A DNA stretch of 64,000 bases from Paenibacillus ihumii (GCF_001403875.1 NZ_LN884299.1:1488117-1552116), one strand, 5' to 3'. Numbered from the stretch's first letter, positions 18,018 to 27,628 are shown. Notes: a model not told the origin generated them from the letters alone. A program made the numbers and translations.

Positions 18018-19784
18018 TTGAGTAAGCGTTCTCTGAATGGAACAGATTTTACCGCCATGGTACTGGCCGGGGCGGAAAGGCTTCACCAGCATGCTGAGCA
18101 TGTCAACTCCCTCAACGTGTTTCCGGTTCCCGATGGAGATACCGGGACAAACATGAATTTGACGATGACTGCAGGCGTGACCGAACTGAAAAACAATGGC
18201 ACTGGAGGCGTAGGCAGCCGGGCAGGCGTACTGTCCAAGGGCTTGCTGATGGGTGCTCGCGGCAACTCAGGCGTTATTCTATCCCAGTTATTCCGCGGCT
18301 TTGCCCGTTATGCGGCTTCTTATGAAGAGCTGAATACGATCCATTTTGCCGCTGCGCTGCAGAGCGGGGTGGATACGGCCTATAAAGCTGTCGTCAAGCC
18401 GGTAGAGGGCACGATCCTTACCGTCGCCAAGGAAGCGGCCAAGCATGCCGTATTCTATGCCAGACGGACGACGGATGTGACGGAGCTGATGACGGAGGTG
18501 CTGGCCAAGGCCAAGGAGGCGCTTGCCCATACGCCGGAGCTGCTGCCCGTTTTGAAGCAGGTCGGTGTCGTGGATTCCGGCGGACAAGGACTCGTATATA
18601 TTTATGAAGGATTTTTGCAGGTGTTGACGAACGGCACGATACCGGCGGAAGCTCCCGTCAAGGGACAAGCCGCAGCCGCCGTTCAACCGGCTTCCACGCT
18701 TCCCCGGGTTGCACCGGATGCCCCGCTCTCCGCTCAAGCCAAGCTGGAGACGGAGGATATCGAGTTTTTGTACGACATGGAGTTTTTCATCAATCGTACG
18801 CTTGGTGAAGCCAGACATACGCCATTCGACGAAGATTATTTTCGGGAAGCGCTGTCAATAAATGGGGATTCCATTATCGTGATCGCGGATGATGAGGTCA
18901 TCAAGGTACATGTGCATTCCAAAGCGCCGGGCGAGGTGTTGAATCTGGCTCTGCGTTACGGCGAGATTACACAAATTCAAATTTTAAATATGCGCGAGCA
19001 GCATCGTGACCTGCTGTCGGCAGGAATGGATGCGGCTGTGATGCCGGAATTGTTTGCCGACCTCCCGGCAGAAAGCCTGCGCGAGGCGGAACGCGCGGAG
19101 ATGCCAGCGGATGAGCTGGCGCCTTACGGCTTCATTGCCGTGGCTTCGGGACAGGGCATTTCCGATATCTTTACCAGCCTCGGCGTTGATGTCGTTCTCG
19201 CCGGAGGCCAGACGATGAATCCGAGTACGGAGGACTTCGTCAAGGCGATTCATTCGATTTCGGCCCAGCATGTATTTATTCTGCCGAACAATTCGAATAT
19301 TGTGCTTGCCGCACAGCAAGCGCGCGACCTTCTGGAGGGAGAGCGCGAGGTTACGGTCATTCCCAGCAAGAGCATTCCGCAGGGGATCGCCGCTGCATTC
19401 GCATTCCAGGAGGAAGAGAGCGTTGAGTCAAACAGCGACAGCATGATCAATGCCGTGCAGCATGTGAAGACGGGGCAGGTGACGTACGCTGTCCGTGACA
19501 CGGTGTTCGACGATCTGGAAATTACGGCTGGACATTATATCGGAATCGCTGATTCCAAGATAGTGTCAACCGAGGAAGGGCTGCTGGACACATGCCAGGG
19601 TCTGCTCTCTAGAATGCTGGAGGGCGGCGACGAGATCGTGACGATTCTTGCCGGCGAGGAATCCGCTCCTGAGATGACGAAAGAACTGGCAGCTTGGATC
19701 CATGAGACTTATCCGGACGCCGAAGTGGAGATCCACAACGGCGGCCAGCCGATATATTATTATTTATTCTCCGTGGAATCCTAG
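18018..19784 (+). CDS. fakA: Fatty acid kinase FakA (DhaL/DAK2 domain protein, YloV)
   Basis: The ATP-binding subunit of fatty acid kinase, which phosphorylates exogenous fatty acids held by a DegV-type FakB protein so they can enter phospholipids. In 588 residues: an N-terminal DhaL kinase domain at about 1-200 with NVFPVPDGDTGTNM (Mg and nucleotide) and LLMGARGNSGVILSQ; a middle domain at about 250-345; and a C-terminal EDD-like domain with HVFILPNNSNIVLAA. The TTG start follows GGAAGGGG. A DegV gene lies immediately downstream, so both subunits of the system are adjacent here. Confidence 0.93.
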   Translation: MSKRSLNGTDFTAMVLAGAERLHQHAEHVNSLNVFPVPDGDTGTNMNLTMTAGVTELKNNGTGGVGSRAGVLSKGLLMGARGNSGVILSQLFRGFARYAASYEELNTIHFAAALQSGVDTAYKAVVKPVEGTILTVAKEAAKHAVFYARRTTDVTELMTEVLAKAKEALAHTPELLPVLKQVGVVDSGGQGLVYIYEGFLQVLTNGTIPAEAPVKGQAAAAVQPASTLPRVAPDAPLSAQAKLETEDIEFLYDMEFFINRTLGEARHTPFDEDYFREALSINGDSIIVIADDEVIKVHVHSKAPGEVLNLALRYGEITQIQILNMREQHRDLLSAGMDAAVMPELFADLPAESLREAERAEMPADELAPYGFIAVASGQGISDIFTSLGVDVVLAGGQTMNPSTEDFVKAIHSISAQHVFILPNNSNIVLAAQQARDLLEGEREVTVIPSKSIPQGIAAAFAFQEEESVESNSDSMINAVQHVKTGQVTYAVRDTVFDDLEITAGHYIGIADSKIVSTEEGLLDTCQGLLSRMLEGGDEIVTILAGEESAPEMTKELAAWIHETYPDAEVEIHNGGQPIYYYLFSVES

Positions 19785-19828
19785 GCTGCGCCTGGAAGAA
19801 ACGGGACAGTTGAAAGGATGGGGATCCC

Positions 19829-20698
19829 ATGGCCAAGGTTGTCATCGTTGCGGATAGTACGGCTGACGTGCCGAAATCCACGGTAGAGGAATACGGCATC
19901 CACATCGTGCCGATGCGTCTTGCGTTTGGCGAGGAATCTTTTCTGGAGGGCATCGACATCACGGCGGCGGAATTTTACGATAAGCTGACGAAATCGCGTG
20001 AGCTGCCGAAGAGCTCCCAGACGTCTCCGTCACAGTATGCCGAGGTCTACCGCAATTTGCTGGAGGCGAATCCCGGCTCGCCGATCGTATCGATCCATAT
20101 TTCTTCCGGCATGAGCGGAACCTATCAGTCGGCCCTGCTGGCGAAGACGATGCTGGAGGAAGAGACGGGCCAAGAGCTCGACATCACGGTTATTGATTCC
20201 TTATGCGCCTCCTACGGGTTTGGTCTTCAGGTGGTCGAAGCCGCAAGGCTGGCCCGCAAAGGAGCCTCCGTCGAGGAAATCAAAGCAGAGGTAGAGCGCC
20301 TCGGGCGCAGCCGCAGGCTGTATTTCCTGGTCGATACGCTGGAGTATCTGCAGAAGGGCGGGCGGATCGGCAAAGCGGCGGCTATTCTGGGTACGCTGCT
20401 GAACATCAAGCCGATTCTGTCGGTGGATCAGGAAGGCATCATTTACGCGGTGGATAAGGCGAGAGGCCGGAAGAAGGCGGTATCGCGGGTAATCGAGCTG
20501 TTCGTAAACGATTTTGGCAATCAGAAGGATTTGAATGTTGCGGTTTGCGACGGCGTGAACCCGGAGCTTGCGCAGGAGTTCGTGGATTTGCTGTCCCAGC
20601 ATTTCACGCTGCATGAGGTGGTTCGTACGGACATCGGCGCAGTCGTAGGCTCACATACCGGCCCGGGAGTGGTAGCTATTTTCGTGTGGCCGGCTTAA
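19829..20698 (+). CDS. DegV family fatty-acid-binding protein (FakB type)
   Basis: A 289-residue EDD-fold protein that binds a single fatty acid and presents it to FakA for phosphorylation. Family motifs are VADSTADVP at the N-terminus, SSQTSPSQY, HISSGMSGTYQSA lining the acyl pocket, DSLCASYGFGLQV and the C-terminal GSHTGPGVVAIF. It sits 44 bp after fakA and 13 bp before recG in the same direction, in agreement with a shared transcript. Which fatty acid is preferred cannot be told from the sequence. Confidence 0.92.
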   Translation: MAKVVIVADSTADVPKSTVEEYGIHIVPMRLAFGEESFLEGIDITAAEFYDKLTKSRELPKSSQTSPSQYAEVYRNLLEANPGSPIVSIHISSGMSGTYQSALLAKTMLEEETGQELDITVIDSLCASYGFGLQVVEAARLARKGASVEEIKAEVERLGRSRRLYFLVDTLEYLQKGGRIGKAAAILGTLLNIKPILSVDQEGIIYAVDKARGRKKAVSRVIELFVNDFGNQKDLNVAVCDGVNPELAQEFVDLLSQHFTLHEVVRTDIGAVVGSHTGPGVVAIFVWPA

Positions 20699-20711
20699 GC
20701 GAGGGATTGGA

Positions 20712-22763
20712 ATGAATTTGGATTTGAATGAAATTCCAGTAAAGCAGGTTAACGGCGTGAGTGCTCTCAAAGAAGGAGAGCTTCACGCCTTTGGCATCTT
20801 TACGGTAAATGATTTAATGGAATATTATCCGTTTCGGTACGAGGATTACCGCCTGCGCTCGTTAGCGGAGGTGAAGGACGGCGACCGGATTACTGTCCAA
20901 GCCAAGATCATGGGAGTGCCTGTATTGCAGCGCTACGGCCGGAAATCGAGGCTGACGTGCAAAATGGTTGCCGAGGATTGGATGTTCACGGCCACCTGGT
21001 TTAACCGCCACTTTTTGAAGGATCAGCTGACGGCAGGGCGGGAAATCGTGCTGACGGGCAAATGGGATCAGCGGCGCAGCCAGCTGACGGTGTCGGAATC
21101 GGAATTTCCCGATCGCGGCACGCTGCGCAGCGGGAGCCTGCAGCCGGTATATTCGGTAGGCGGGAAAATTACGCAGACCTGGATGCGCAAGACGATCGGA
21201 CAGGCTCTGCAGCAATACGGGGAGATGATCCCGGAAATTCTGCCGCCGGAGCTCCTGCAGAAGTATTCGCTGATGGCGAGGCGGCAGGCGATTTGGCGCA
21301 TTCATCAGCCGCAGGACAGCGATGAGGGACAGCAAGCGCGGCGCCGGATGGTCTATGAGGAGCTGTTCCTGTTCCAGCTGAAGCTGCAGGCCTACCGGGC
21401 GATGAATCACGAGCGGATGGACGGGGTCAAGCACGAGGTTGATAATGCGACAATCCGCGAGTTCGTGCGCAGTCTCCCCTTCGAGCTGACGGATGCGCAG
21501 AAGAAGGTGGAGCTGGAAATATTGCAGGACATGCGCTCGCCATTCTGCATGAATCGCCTGCTTCAGGGAGACGTAGGCTCCGGCAAGACCGTTGTGGCGG
21601 CGATCGCGCTCTATGCGGCCGTTAAATCGGGACATCAGGGCGCGTTCATGGTACCGACGGAAATCTTGGCGGAGCAGCATATGCGCTCATTGTCCCGGCT
21701 GTTCGAGCCGTTCGGGATTACCGTAGGCCTGCTTACAGGCAGTGTAACCGGGCGCAAGCGCAAGGATTTGATCGCCTCGATGCAGATGGGGCTGACGGAT
21801 ATCGTTGTCGGTACCCATGCGCTTATTCAGGAGGATGTGTTCTTCCGCTCGCTCAGTCTCGTCGTGACCGATGAGCAGCACCGGTTCGGCGTAAACCAGC
21901 GCAGCATCCTGCGGCGCAAGGGCTTCAATCCGGACGTGCTGACGATGACGGCAACGCCGATTCCCCGGACGCTCGCGATTACAGCCTTCGGGGATATGGA
22001 CGTATCCACGCTCTCGGAGCGGCCGAAGGGGCGCAAGCCGATCTCGACTTACTGGGTGAAGCATCATATGATGGATCGGGTGCTGGGGTTCATCCAGCGC
22101 GAGGTGTCTGCAGGAAGACAGGCTTACCTCATCTGCCCGCTGATTGAGGAATCCGATAAGCTGGATGTGCAGAATGCAATTGATCTGCATGTGTCGATGC
22201 AGCAGGCGTTCCCGCATTTCAAGGTAGGGCTGCTGCACGGGCGGATGACCGCAGCCGAGAAGGATGAGGTCATGCGCTCGTTCTACGAGAATGAAGTGCA
22301 GCTGCTCGTTTCGACGACCGTCGTGGAGGTCGGGGTGGACGTGCCGAACGCGACGCTGATGATCGTGATGGACGCGGACCGCTTCGGGCTGTCACAGCTT
22401 CACCAGCTGCGCGGCCGGGTTGGCCGGGGGGAGCACGCTTCGTACTGCGTGCTCATCGCCGAGCCGAAGTCGGAGGTCGGTCAGGAGCGGATGAAGGTCA
22501 TGACCGAGACGGACGACGGCTTCGAAGTGGCCCGACGGGATCTGGAGCTGCGCGGTCCCGGGGATTTCTTCGGCACCAAGCAGAGCGGGGTGCCGGAATT
22601 CCGAATCGCGGACATGGTCAGCGATTTTGCAGTGCTGGAGGCGGCGCGGGACGATGCCGCCCGCTTGGTCGGCGACGCGTCCTTCTGGACGTCGCCGCAG
22701 TATGAGCCGCTGCGCGGATACCTGCAGCGGGAGCAGGTGTTCCAAGGCGAGCTGATCGATTGA
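20712..22763 (+). CDS. recG: ATP-dependent DNA helicase RecG
   Basis: Branch-migrating helicase that regresses stalled forks and processes recombination intermediates. In 683 residues: an N-terminal wedge/OB domain at about 60-160, Walker A GDVGSGKTVVA near residue 285, a DEQH box near 386, TATPIPRTLA, and the C-terminal TRG-type motifs LHQLRGRVGRGEH and ELRGPGDFFGTKQSG. Length and motif order match the family. It ends at a clear terminator and closes the asp23-fakA-degV-recG operon. Confidence 0.96.
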   Translation: MNLDLNEIPVKQVNGVSALKEGELHAFGIFTVNDLMEYYPFRYEDYRLRSLAEVKDGDRITVQAKIMGVPVLQRYGRKSRLTCKMVAEDWMFTATWFNRHFLKDQLTAGREIVLTGKWDQRRSQLTVSESEFPDRGTLRSGSLQPVYSVGGKITQTWMRKTIGQALQQYGEMIPEILPPELLQKYSLMARRQAIWRIHQPQDSDEGQQARRRMVYEELFLFQLKLQAYRAMNHERMDGVKHEVDNATIREFVRSLPFELTDAQKKVELEILQDMRSPFCMNRLLQGDVGSGKTVVAAIALYAAVKSGHQGAFMVPTEILAEQHMRSLSRLFEPFGITVGLLTGSVTGRKRKDLIASMQMGLTDIVVGTHALIQEDVFFRSLSLVVTDEQHRFGVNQRSILRRKGFNPDVLTMTATPIPRTLAITAFGDMDVSTLSERPKGRKPISTYWVKHHMMDRVLGFIQREVSAGRQAYLICPLIEESDKLDVQNAIDLHVSMQQAFPHFKVGLLHGRMTAAEKDEVMRSFYENEVQLLVSTTVVEVGVDVPNATLMIVMDADRFGLSQLHQLRGRVGRGEHASYCVLIAEPKSEVGQERMKVMTETDDGFEVARRDLELRGPGDFFGTKQSGVPEFRIADMVSDFAVLEAARDDAARLVGDASFWTSPQYEPLRGYLQREQVFQGELID

Positions 22764-22797
22764 TTGAAGCAAAAAGTGAATAGACAATGCAAGAAAT

Positions 22798-22838
22798 GCC
22801 TTTCGTAAGCTCAAGCTAGTTTACGGAGGGCTTTTTTT
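22798..22838 (+). terminator. Terminator after recG
   Basis: GCCTTTCGTAA pairs with TTACGGAGGGC, including G-U pairs, and seven T follow. Confidence 0.8.
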
Positions 22839-22901
22839 GTTGCTGATAACGATAAAAAGAGCCTTGGTTTTAAAATAAAATTTTATGTAATTTAATATAT
22901 A

Positions 22902-22930
22902 TTGAAATTTAATATCAAAGGCTATATAAT
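22902..22930 (+). promoter_or_regulatory. Sigma-A promoter of the murQPR operon with overlapping MurR-type palindrome
   Basis: TTGAAA (22902-22907), a 17-bp spacer and a perfect TATAAT (22925-22930) form a near-consensus promoter. TGAAAT-TTA-ATATCA (22903-22917) overlaps the -35 box as an imperfect dyad. I infer this is the operator of the RpiR-family regulator encoded at the end of the operon. Confidence 0.75.
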
Positions 22931-22974
22931 GAGATTATAGGAAGCGATTTCAAATACACCAAGGAGGTTGTCCT

Positions 22975-23868
22975 ATGTTAGATAAATTAACCACAGAGAC
23001 CCGAAATGAACGAACCATGCATTTAGATCGCATGAATATAGAAGAGCTGCTGACCGTCATGAACGAGGAGGATGCCAAAGTGGCCGGGGCGGTCAAGCAG
23101 CAAATTCCCCGGATCGCTGAAGCGGTTCAGGCGATTACGAAGGCGCTGCGCAGCGGCGGACGGCTCATTTATATGGGGGCAGGCACGAGCGGGAGAATCG
23201 GACTATTGGATGCGGTGGAATGTCCGCCGACCTTCGGGACTCCTCCGGAGCAGGTTATAGGCTTGATTGCCGGGGGAAGCAGCGCCTTTGTTAAGGCGGT
23301 AGAGGGGGCGGAGGACCTGAAGGAGCTGGGCGCTGACGACTTACAGGAGCTTAGGCTTACAGGCAATGATGCTGTAGTGGGCCTGGCTGCCAGCGGCCGC
23401 ACGCCTTATGTGATCGGCGGCCTGGAGTACGCCAGATCGGTTGGCGCTGTGACGATCAGCGTAAGCTGCAATAAAGGCGCGGAGATTAGCGCAAAAGCGG
23501 ACATCGCGATTGAGGTCGAGAACGGCCCGGAAGTACTGACCGGCTCTACCCGCCTTAAAGCGGGAACGTCCCAGAAGCTTATTTGCAATATGCTGTCCAC
23601 GGCTTCCATGATCGGGCTCGGCAAGGTATACGGCAATTTGATGGTGGATGTGCAGCCGACGAATGAGAAGCTGATTGAACGCGCCAAGCGCATCGTGATG
23701 GAAGCGTCGTCATGCGATTTAGCTACGGCCGAGAAGACGCTAAGTCTGACCGGGAACAAGCCGAAGCCGGCGATTCTGATGATATTGACAGGCTGCTCCT
23801 ATCCGGAGGCGCTGGAGAAGCTGGAGCGGACGAAAGGCTTCATCGGGCCGGCGGTAGACGGGCAGTAA
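22975..23868 (+). CDS. murQ: N-acetylmuramic acid 6-phosphate etherase
   Basis: Cleaves the lactyl ether of MurNAc-6-phosphate to give GlcNAc-6-phosphate and lactate, the second step in re-using cell-wall amino sugar. A 297-residue SIS-domain protein with YMGAGTSGRIGLLDAVECPPTFG-type sugar-phosphate binding near residues 65-85, the catalytic region VEGAEDL, AASGRTPYV and STRLKAGTSQKL. AAGGAGG lies directly upstream of the ATG. It is first in the murQ-murP-murR operon, so the imported, phosphorylated sugar passes straight to it. Confidence 0.96.
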   Translation: MLDKLTTETRNERTMHLDRMNIEELLTVMNEEDAKVAGAVKQQIPRIAEAVQAITKALRSGGRLIYMGAGTSGRIGLLDAVECPPTFGTPPEQVIGLIAGGSSAFVKAVEGAEDLKELGADDLQELRLTGNDAVVGLAASGRTPYVIGGLEYARSVGAVTISVSCNKGAEISAKADIAIEVENGPEVLTGSTRLKAGTSQKLICNMLSTASMIGLGKVYGNLMVDVQPTNEKLIERAKRIVMEASSCDLATAEKTLSLTGNKPKPAILMILTGCSYPEALEKLERTKGFIGPAVDGQ

Positions 23869-23933
23869 GCAGATAGAGAGCAAGCAAGGGAGTATGCATT
23901 CAAAGCTTTAGCATAAAAGGGAGGTTTAAGCAG

Positions 23934-25415
23934 ATGACTCAGATGAAGAAGTATGCAGCAATGGCGGAAGGAATTATGGATCGGATCGGCGGAGCCGGCA
24001 ATGTGCAGCAATTTACGAATTGTATGACCCGGCTCCGCATCAGCGTGAAGGACCACAGTCGGATTGATGAAGAAGCTCTGAAGCAGGTGGATGGCGTATT
24101 GGGGGTAGTCGACGATGAGACCTACCAAATCATCCTTGGCCCGGGGGTCGTCAATAAAGTGGCCGAGCAATTCGGCGAACTCCTTCAACAAGCGGGACAG
24201 TCGGGCCCAGGCAAGGACGAAGCGCTTGCAGCCGCAAATTCCGGCGCCGGCAATTATTCCGTAGGCAAGAGCGATGATGTTAAGGCTGCTCTGAAAAAGA
24301 AAAACAATACGCCATTCAAAAATTTCCTGCGCAAAATCGGCAGCATTTTCATTCCGCTCATTCCCGCCCTGGTCGGGGCCGGGATTATCAACGGCATCGC
24401 CGGCCTGATGAACAATTTGATCACATCGGGGAACGAAGCGTCCTGGCTCCTGACGCTGCAGCCGATTCTCGGAGTCATCGGCTCGGCCTTCTTCGGCTTC
24501 TTGACGATCTTCGCCGGCATTAATGCCGCGAAGGAGTTTGGCGGAACACCGTCGCTGGGCGGGGCGGTCGCCGCTATTATCGTCGCTCCGGCCGTTGCGA
24601 AGATTACGTACACGTACCCGTTCTTTGGCGAGATCAGTCTGAACGCGGGACAGGGCGGGATCATCGGCGCCATTCTGGCAGCGGGGCTGGTCACCGTCGT
24701 GGAAAGATTTATCCGTAAGCGGGTTCCCGCTTCCATCGATATTATTGTTACCCCGACGCTGTCCCTGCTCCTGGTCGGACTGCTGACCGTCTTCTTCCTC
24801 ATGCCGGTAACAGGCATTATCTCACAGGGCATCGGTACGGTGACGACATGGCTGCTGGCTCATGGCGGTCCGCTGTCGGGCTTTGTATTGGCCTCGCTGT
24901 TTCTGCCGCTTGTTATGTTTGGATTGCACCAGGCGCTTATTCCGATTCATGCTGAGTTGATCAATCAGGTTGGCTACACGGCATTGCTTCCTATATTGGC
25001 GATGGCCGGGGCAGGCCAGGTCGGTTCGGCCATTGCAATCTATATTAAGCTGAAGCATAACGCCAAGTTGCGGAATTTGATCAAGGGGGCGCTTCCCGTC
25101 GGATTCCTCGGCATCGGAGAGCCGCTCATTTACGGCGTCAGCCTTCCGCTTGGCCGCCCGTTCATTACCGCCTGCCTTGGCGGGGGCTTTGGCGGAGCGC
25201 TGCTGGGACTGTTCGCCATGTCGGAACGGTTCGTCGGCTCGGTGGCGATCGGCCCCTCCGGCCTTGTTCTTATTCCGCTCATGCAAGGGCCGATGGATTT
25301 CGGAATGACGGTGCTGGTCTATTTGGCCGGGCTGCTTATATCCTACACCGCGGGATTCCTGCTCACTTATTTCTTTGGTTTTACAAAGCAGATGCTTGTA
25401 GAGCATAATAAGTAA
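23934..25415 (+). CDS. murP: PTS transporter subunit IIBC for N-acetylmuramic acid (MurP type)
   Basis: Membrane transporter that imports and 6-phosphorylates its sugar. The 493-residue protein has an N-terminal IIB domain (about 1-85) with the phosphorylated cysteine in FTNCMTRLRI. A linker follows, then a glucose-superfamily IIC domain from about 125 to the end with some ten hydrophobic segments and the GIGEPLIYGVSLPLGRPF loop. No IIA domain is present, so phosphate must come from another protein's IIA. Substrate is inferred from the murQ and murR neighbours. Confidence 0.9.
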   Translation: MTQMKKYAAMAEGIMDRIGGAGNVQQFTNCMTRLRISVKDHSRIDEEALKQVDGVLGVVDDETYQIILGPGVVNKVAEQFGELLQQAGQSGPGKDEALAAANSGAGNYSVGKSDDVKAALKKKNNTPFKNFLRKIGSIFIPLIPALVGAGIINGIAGLMNNLITSGNEASWLLTLQPILGVIGSAFFGFLTIFAGINAAKEFGGTPSLGGAVAAIIVAPAVAKITYTYPFFGEISLNAGQGGIIGAILAAGLVTVVERFIRKRVPASIDIIVTPTLSLLLVGLLTVFFLMPVTGIISQGIGTVTTWLLAHGGPLSGFVLASLFLPLVMFGLHQALIPIHAELINQVGYTALLPILAMAGAGQVGSAIAIYIKLKHNAKLRNLIKGALPVGFLGIGEPLIYGVSLPLGRPFITACLGGGFGGALLGLFAMSERFVGSVAIGPSGLVLIPLMQGPMDFGMTVLVYLAGLLISYTAGFLLTYFFGFTKQMLVEHNK

Positions 25416-25442
25416 GAGATATATGGACAGGGGAGATGACGA

Positions 25443-26288
25443 GTGACGGGAAGTATCGTAGTGCAAATAGAGGCGGTTCTGCCGCAGCTGCCGGAATCTG
25501 AGCGAAAGGCGGCCCAGTACATTTTGGAGGCGCCCGAGCAGGTCTCCAGGCTGAGCATCCACGCGATGGCGGAAAAAGCGGGCACGAGCGCAGCGGCGAT
25601 CACCCGTCTGTGCCGCTCCCTCGGCCTAAGCGGATTTCCGGATTTGAAGGTGCGGCTCTCGGTAGACAACGCTAAGCCGCAGAAGCCGGGCTATTATGAT
25701 ATTGAGCGCGGCGAGACGGTGCATAATGTCATTCAGAAAACCGTGGCCAACAGCCTGCAGGCTATTCAGGACACAGTGCTGCATTTGCAGCCGGAGCAGA
25801 TTGAGGAAGTCGTCGGACTCTTCCGCAAGGCCCCCGTCATTTATATGTACGGGGTCGGAGCCTCCGGCATCGTCGCGGCGGATGCCGCCCAGAAATGGCT
25901 GCGCCTTGGCAAGCAGGCCTCTGCGCTGCAGGACGGGCATTTGCTTGCTGCTGCGCTGGCCAGCGCCCCTGCCGATGCGCTGTTTATGGGCGTATCTTAC
26001 AGCGGCAATACCAAGGAGGTCGTTCAGCTGTTCCGGGTAGCAAAGCAGCATGGCGTGCGCAGCATCGGCATATCCCGGTTCGGCAGCCATAAAGTGTCGG
26101 AGCTAGCCGATACGATGCTGTATACGCCGCTTGCTCCCGAAGCGACGCTGCGCAGCGGAGCTACCGGCTCCAGGCTCGCACAGCTTGTAGTGATCGACAT
26201 TCTGTTCTTCGCGTATGCTTCCATGCAGTACGAGGAGACGATTGCCAAGCTGGGACGGACGCATGAGGCGATATCTTTTCTGAAATAG
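25443..26288 (+). CDS. murR: RpiR-family transcriptional regulator (MurR type)
   Basis: A 281-residue regulator with an N-terminal RpiR helix-turn-helix (about 1-77: ESERKAAQYIL ... KAGTSAAAITRLCRSLGLSGFPDLK) and a C-terminal SIS sugar-phosphate domain (about 125-255: YGVGASGIVAADAAQKW and GVSYSGNTKEVV). Such proteins sense MurNAc-6-phosphate and control the mur operon. The GTG start follows GGGGAGATGACGA. It is third in the operon, 28 bp after murP. The likely operator is the dyad at 22903-22917. Confidence 0.9.
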   Translation: MTGSIVVQIEAVLPQLPESERKAAQYILEAPEQVSRLSIHAMAEKAGTSAAAITRLCRSLGLSGFPDLKVRLSVDNAKPQKPGYYDIERGETVHNVIQKTVANSLQAIQDTVLHLQPEQIEEVVGLFRKAPVIYMYGVGASGIVAADAAQKWLRLGKQASALQDGHLLAAALASAPADALFMGVSYSGNTKEVVQLFRVAKQHGVRSIGISRFGSHKVSELADTMLYTPLAPEATLRSGATGSRLAQLVVIDILFFAYASMQYEETIAKLGRTHEAISFLK

Positions 26289-26390
26289 CATTTTGCGGTT
26301 ATTTTATTTTCAGCCTTATTTGTGGCAACTGTACATCCTATCCGTCATATATTAGTGGGGATTAGCGTGCGACGGGAGGTGTGTCCAGTT

Positions 26391-26678
26391 TTGAGTTATC
26401 AGCAATATGGCATCAGTCCGCAGCTGGTAGAGCGAGTCAAGCTGAAAATGAAAAATCCGGCCGTCAAGGATCGCATCAAGTCCCTGGTCGACGGCCTCAC
26501 CAAAGCGGATTTGCAGGATCGCGGGAAGGTTCGGCGGCTGGTAAAATCGGCAGCTGCGATATTGCATGAGCGATTGACGAGCGTACAGGAGGAGCAGATC
26601 GTCCAGTTCGTCATTGCCCAGAAGATCGATCCGCGCAATACGCTTCATTTGATCAAGCTGTGGGGCATGTTCAGGTAA
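26391..26678 (+). CDS. Small sporulation protein, likely stage VI sporulation protein F family
   Basis: A 95-residue, basic, helical protein starting at TTG 26391 with GGGAGGT ten bases upstream (MSYQQYGISPQLVERVKLKM); an upstream in-frame ATG at 26322 lacks a ribosome site. It ends DPRNTLHLIKLWGMFR. I recall near-identical Paenibacillus proteins annotated as stage VI sporulation protein F, but could not search. It has no enzyme motif. It follows murR by about 100 bp and ends at a terminator. Confidence 0.65.
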   Translation: MSYQQYGISPQLVERVKLKMKNPAVKDRIKSLVDGLTKADLQDRGKVRRLVKSAAAILHERLTSVQEEQIVQFVIAQKIDPRNTLHLIKLWGMFR

Positions 26679-26749
26679 AAAAGGAAAAGGTTAAAATTTA
26701 AAGGTAAAAGGTAAAAAAGGACTATTTGGCCAATAGGCCCGTTAGCTGC

Positions 26750-26785
26750 AAAAACCGTTCGCCCGCAAGGGAGGAACGGTTTTTT
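26750..26785. terminator. Bidirectional terminator between convergent genes
   Basis: AAAAACCGTTC (26750-26760) pairs with GAACGGTTTTT (26774-26784), giving A and T runs on both sides. The flanking genes converge on it. The preceding 30 bp are A/G-rich near-repeats (AAAGGTAAAAGG). Confidence 0.85.
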
Positions 26786-26828
26786 GCTTAGGATGATTAG
26801 AACGAATTTATAGAATCACCGCTTGGCG

Positions 26829-27515
26829 CTAGCCCTTCGTTACCCCGGCTTCGCTAAGAAAGCTGCGTACGATATCGATTTGGTACTGCACCCGGGTCGA
26901 GAAGGGCAGGCTCCAGCCGGTTTCCACAGTGACCGCGCGTGCCCCCAAAATACGTGCCGCGGCAGTGCGGGAAGATCCGGGAAGCTCATGCAGCCGAAGA
27001 TGGAAGGAATGGGATTTGACCCGAAGGGTACGGTTGATTCCCCGAATAATTTTGCGGGCAGCCGGTACCGAGCGGCTGCCCGGATTCGTGATCAGCGTTT
27101 GGCCCAGCACCTTGGAGCTCTGCTGCGATAAGCCGTTCGCTTCATGCAGATCCAGGTACCAGGAAGGATGATAGCGTTCGGCCACCTCAAACAGCGCTGC
27201 GGACAGCGGATGCTTCGCCGTCTGCCCTGTCCTCCGGGGGAAGGTGCGGTTCAAGTCCGGCACACCGCGAATGCGCTGGCGATAGGCCTTCTTGTTGACG
27301 ATGGGAACGATGATCAGGCTGCCTTTGCGAATCCGGAGCTGATCCTTGCGAATCATCGCTACGAGCTTGCGGGCCGCCTGAATGCTGCCGGTCTCTTTGC
27401 CGTGTATGCCGGCGACGATCATGACGGTCGGGCCTGGGCGGGCGCTTGCTGCGACATAATAAGAGGTAGAGTAGGGAGTGCCCGGCGACAGCGTATATTT
27501 CTGTACCAGCATCAT
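26829..27515 (-). CDS. M14/succinylglutamate desuccinylase-aspartoacylase-type zinc hydrolase
   Basis: A 228-residue zinc-dependent amidohydrolase or carboxypeptidase with the M14-superfamily signatures: GIHGKETGS (first zinc His and Glu, about residues 35-43), DLNRTFP (substrate Arg), YLDLHEA (second zinc His) and TVETGW (catalytic Glu near 205). It is shorter than classical carboxypeptidases and has no signal peptide, so I expect a cytosolic enzyme acting on N-acylated or peptide substrates; the substrate is unknown. ATG 27515 has GGAGGTGAG correctly spaced; an in-frame GTG four codons earlier lies inside that ribosome site. Confidence 0.78.
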   Translation of the reverse strand: MMLVQKYTLSPGTPYSTSYYVAASARPGPTVMIVAGIHGKETGSIQAARKLVAMIRKDQLRIRKGSLIIVPIVNKKAYRQRIRGVPDLNRTFPRRTGQTAKHPLSAALFEVAERYHPSWYLDLHEANGLSQQSSKVLGQTLITNPGSRSVPAARKIIRGINRTLRVKSHSFHLRLHELPGSSRTAAARILGARAVTVETGWSLPFSTRVQYQIDIVRSFLSEAGVTKG

Positions 27516-27628
27516 GCTCACCTCCACTTCTGCTTGCGAGCTTATAGTGCATGTATCTTATAAATATGCACGGGAGAGGAGGAGCAACTGGACAGGTACC
27601 CTTGCGGGCCGCCCGGAAAATGCCCGGA

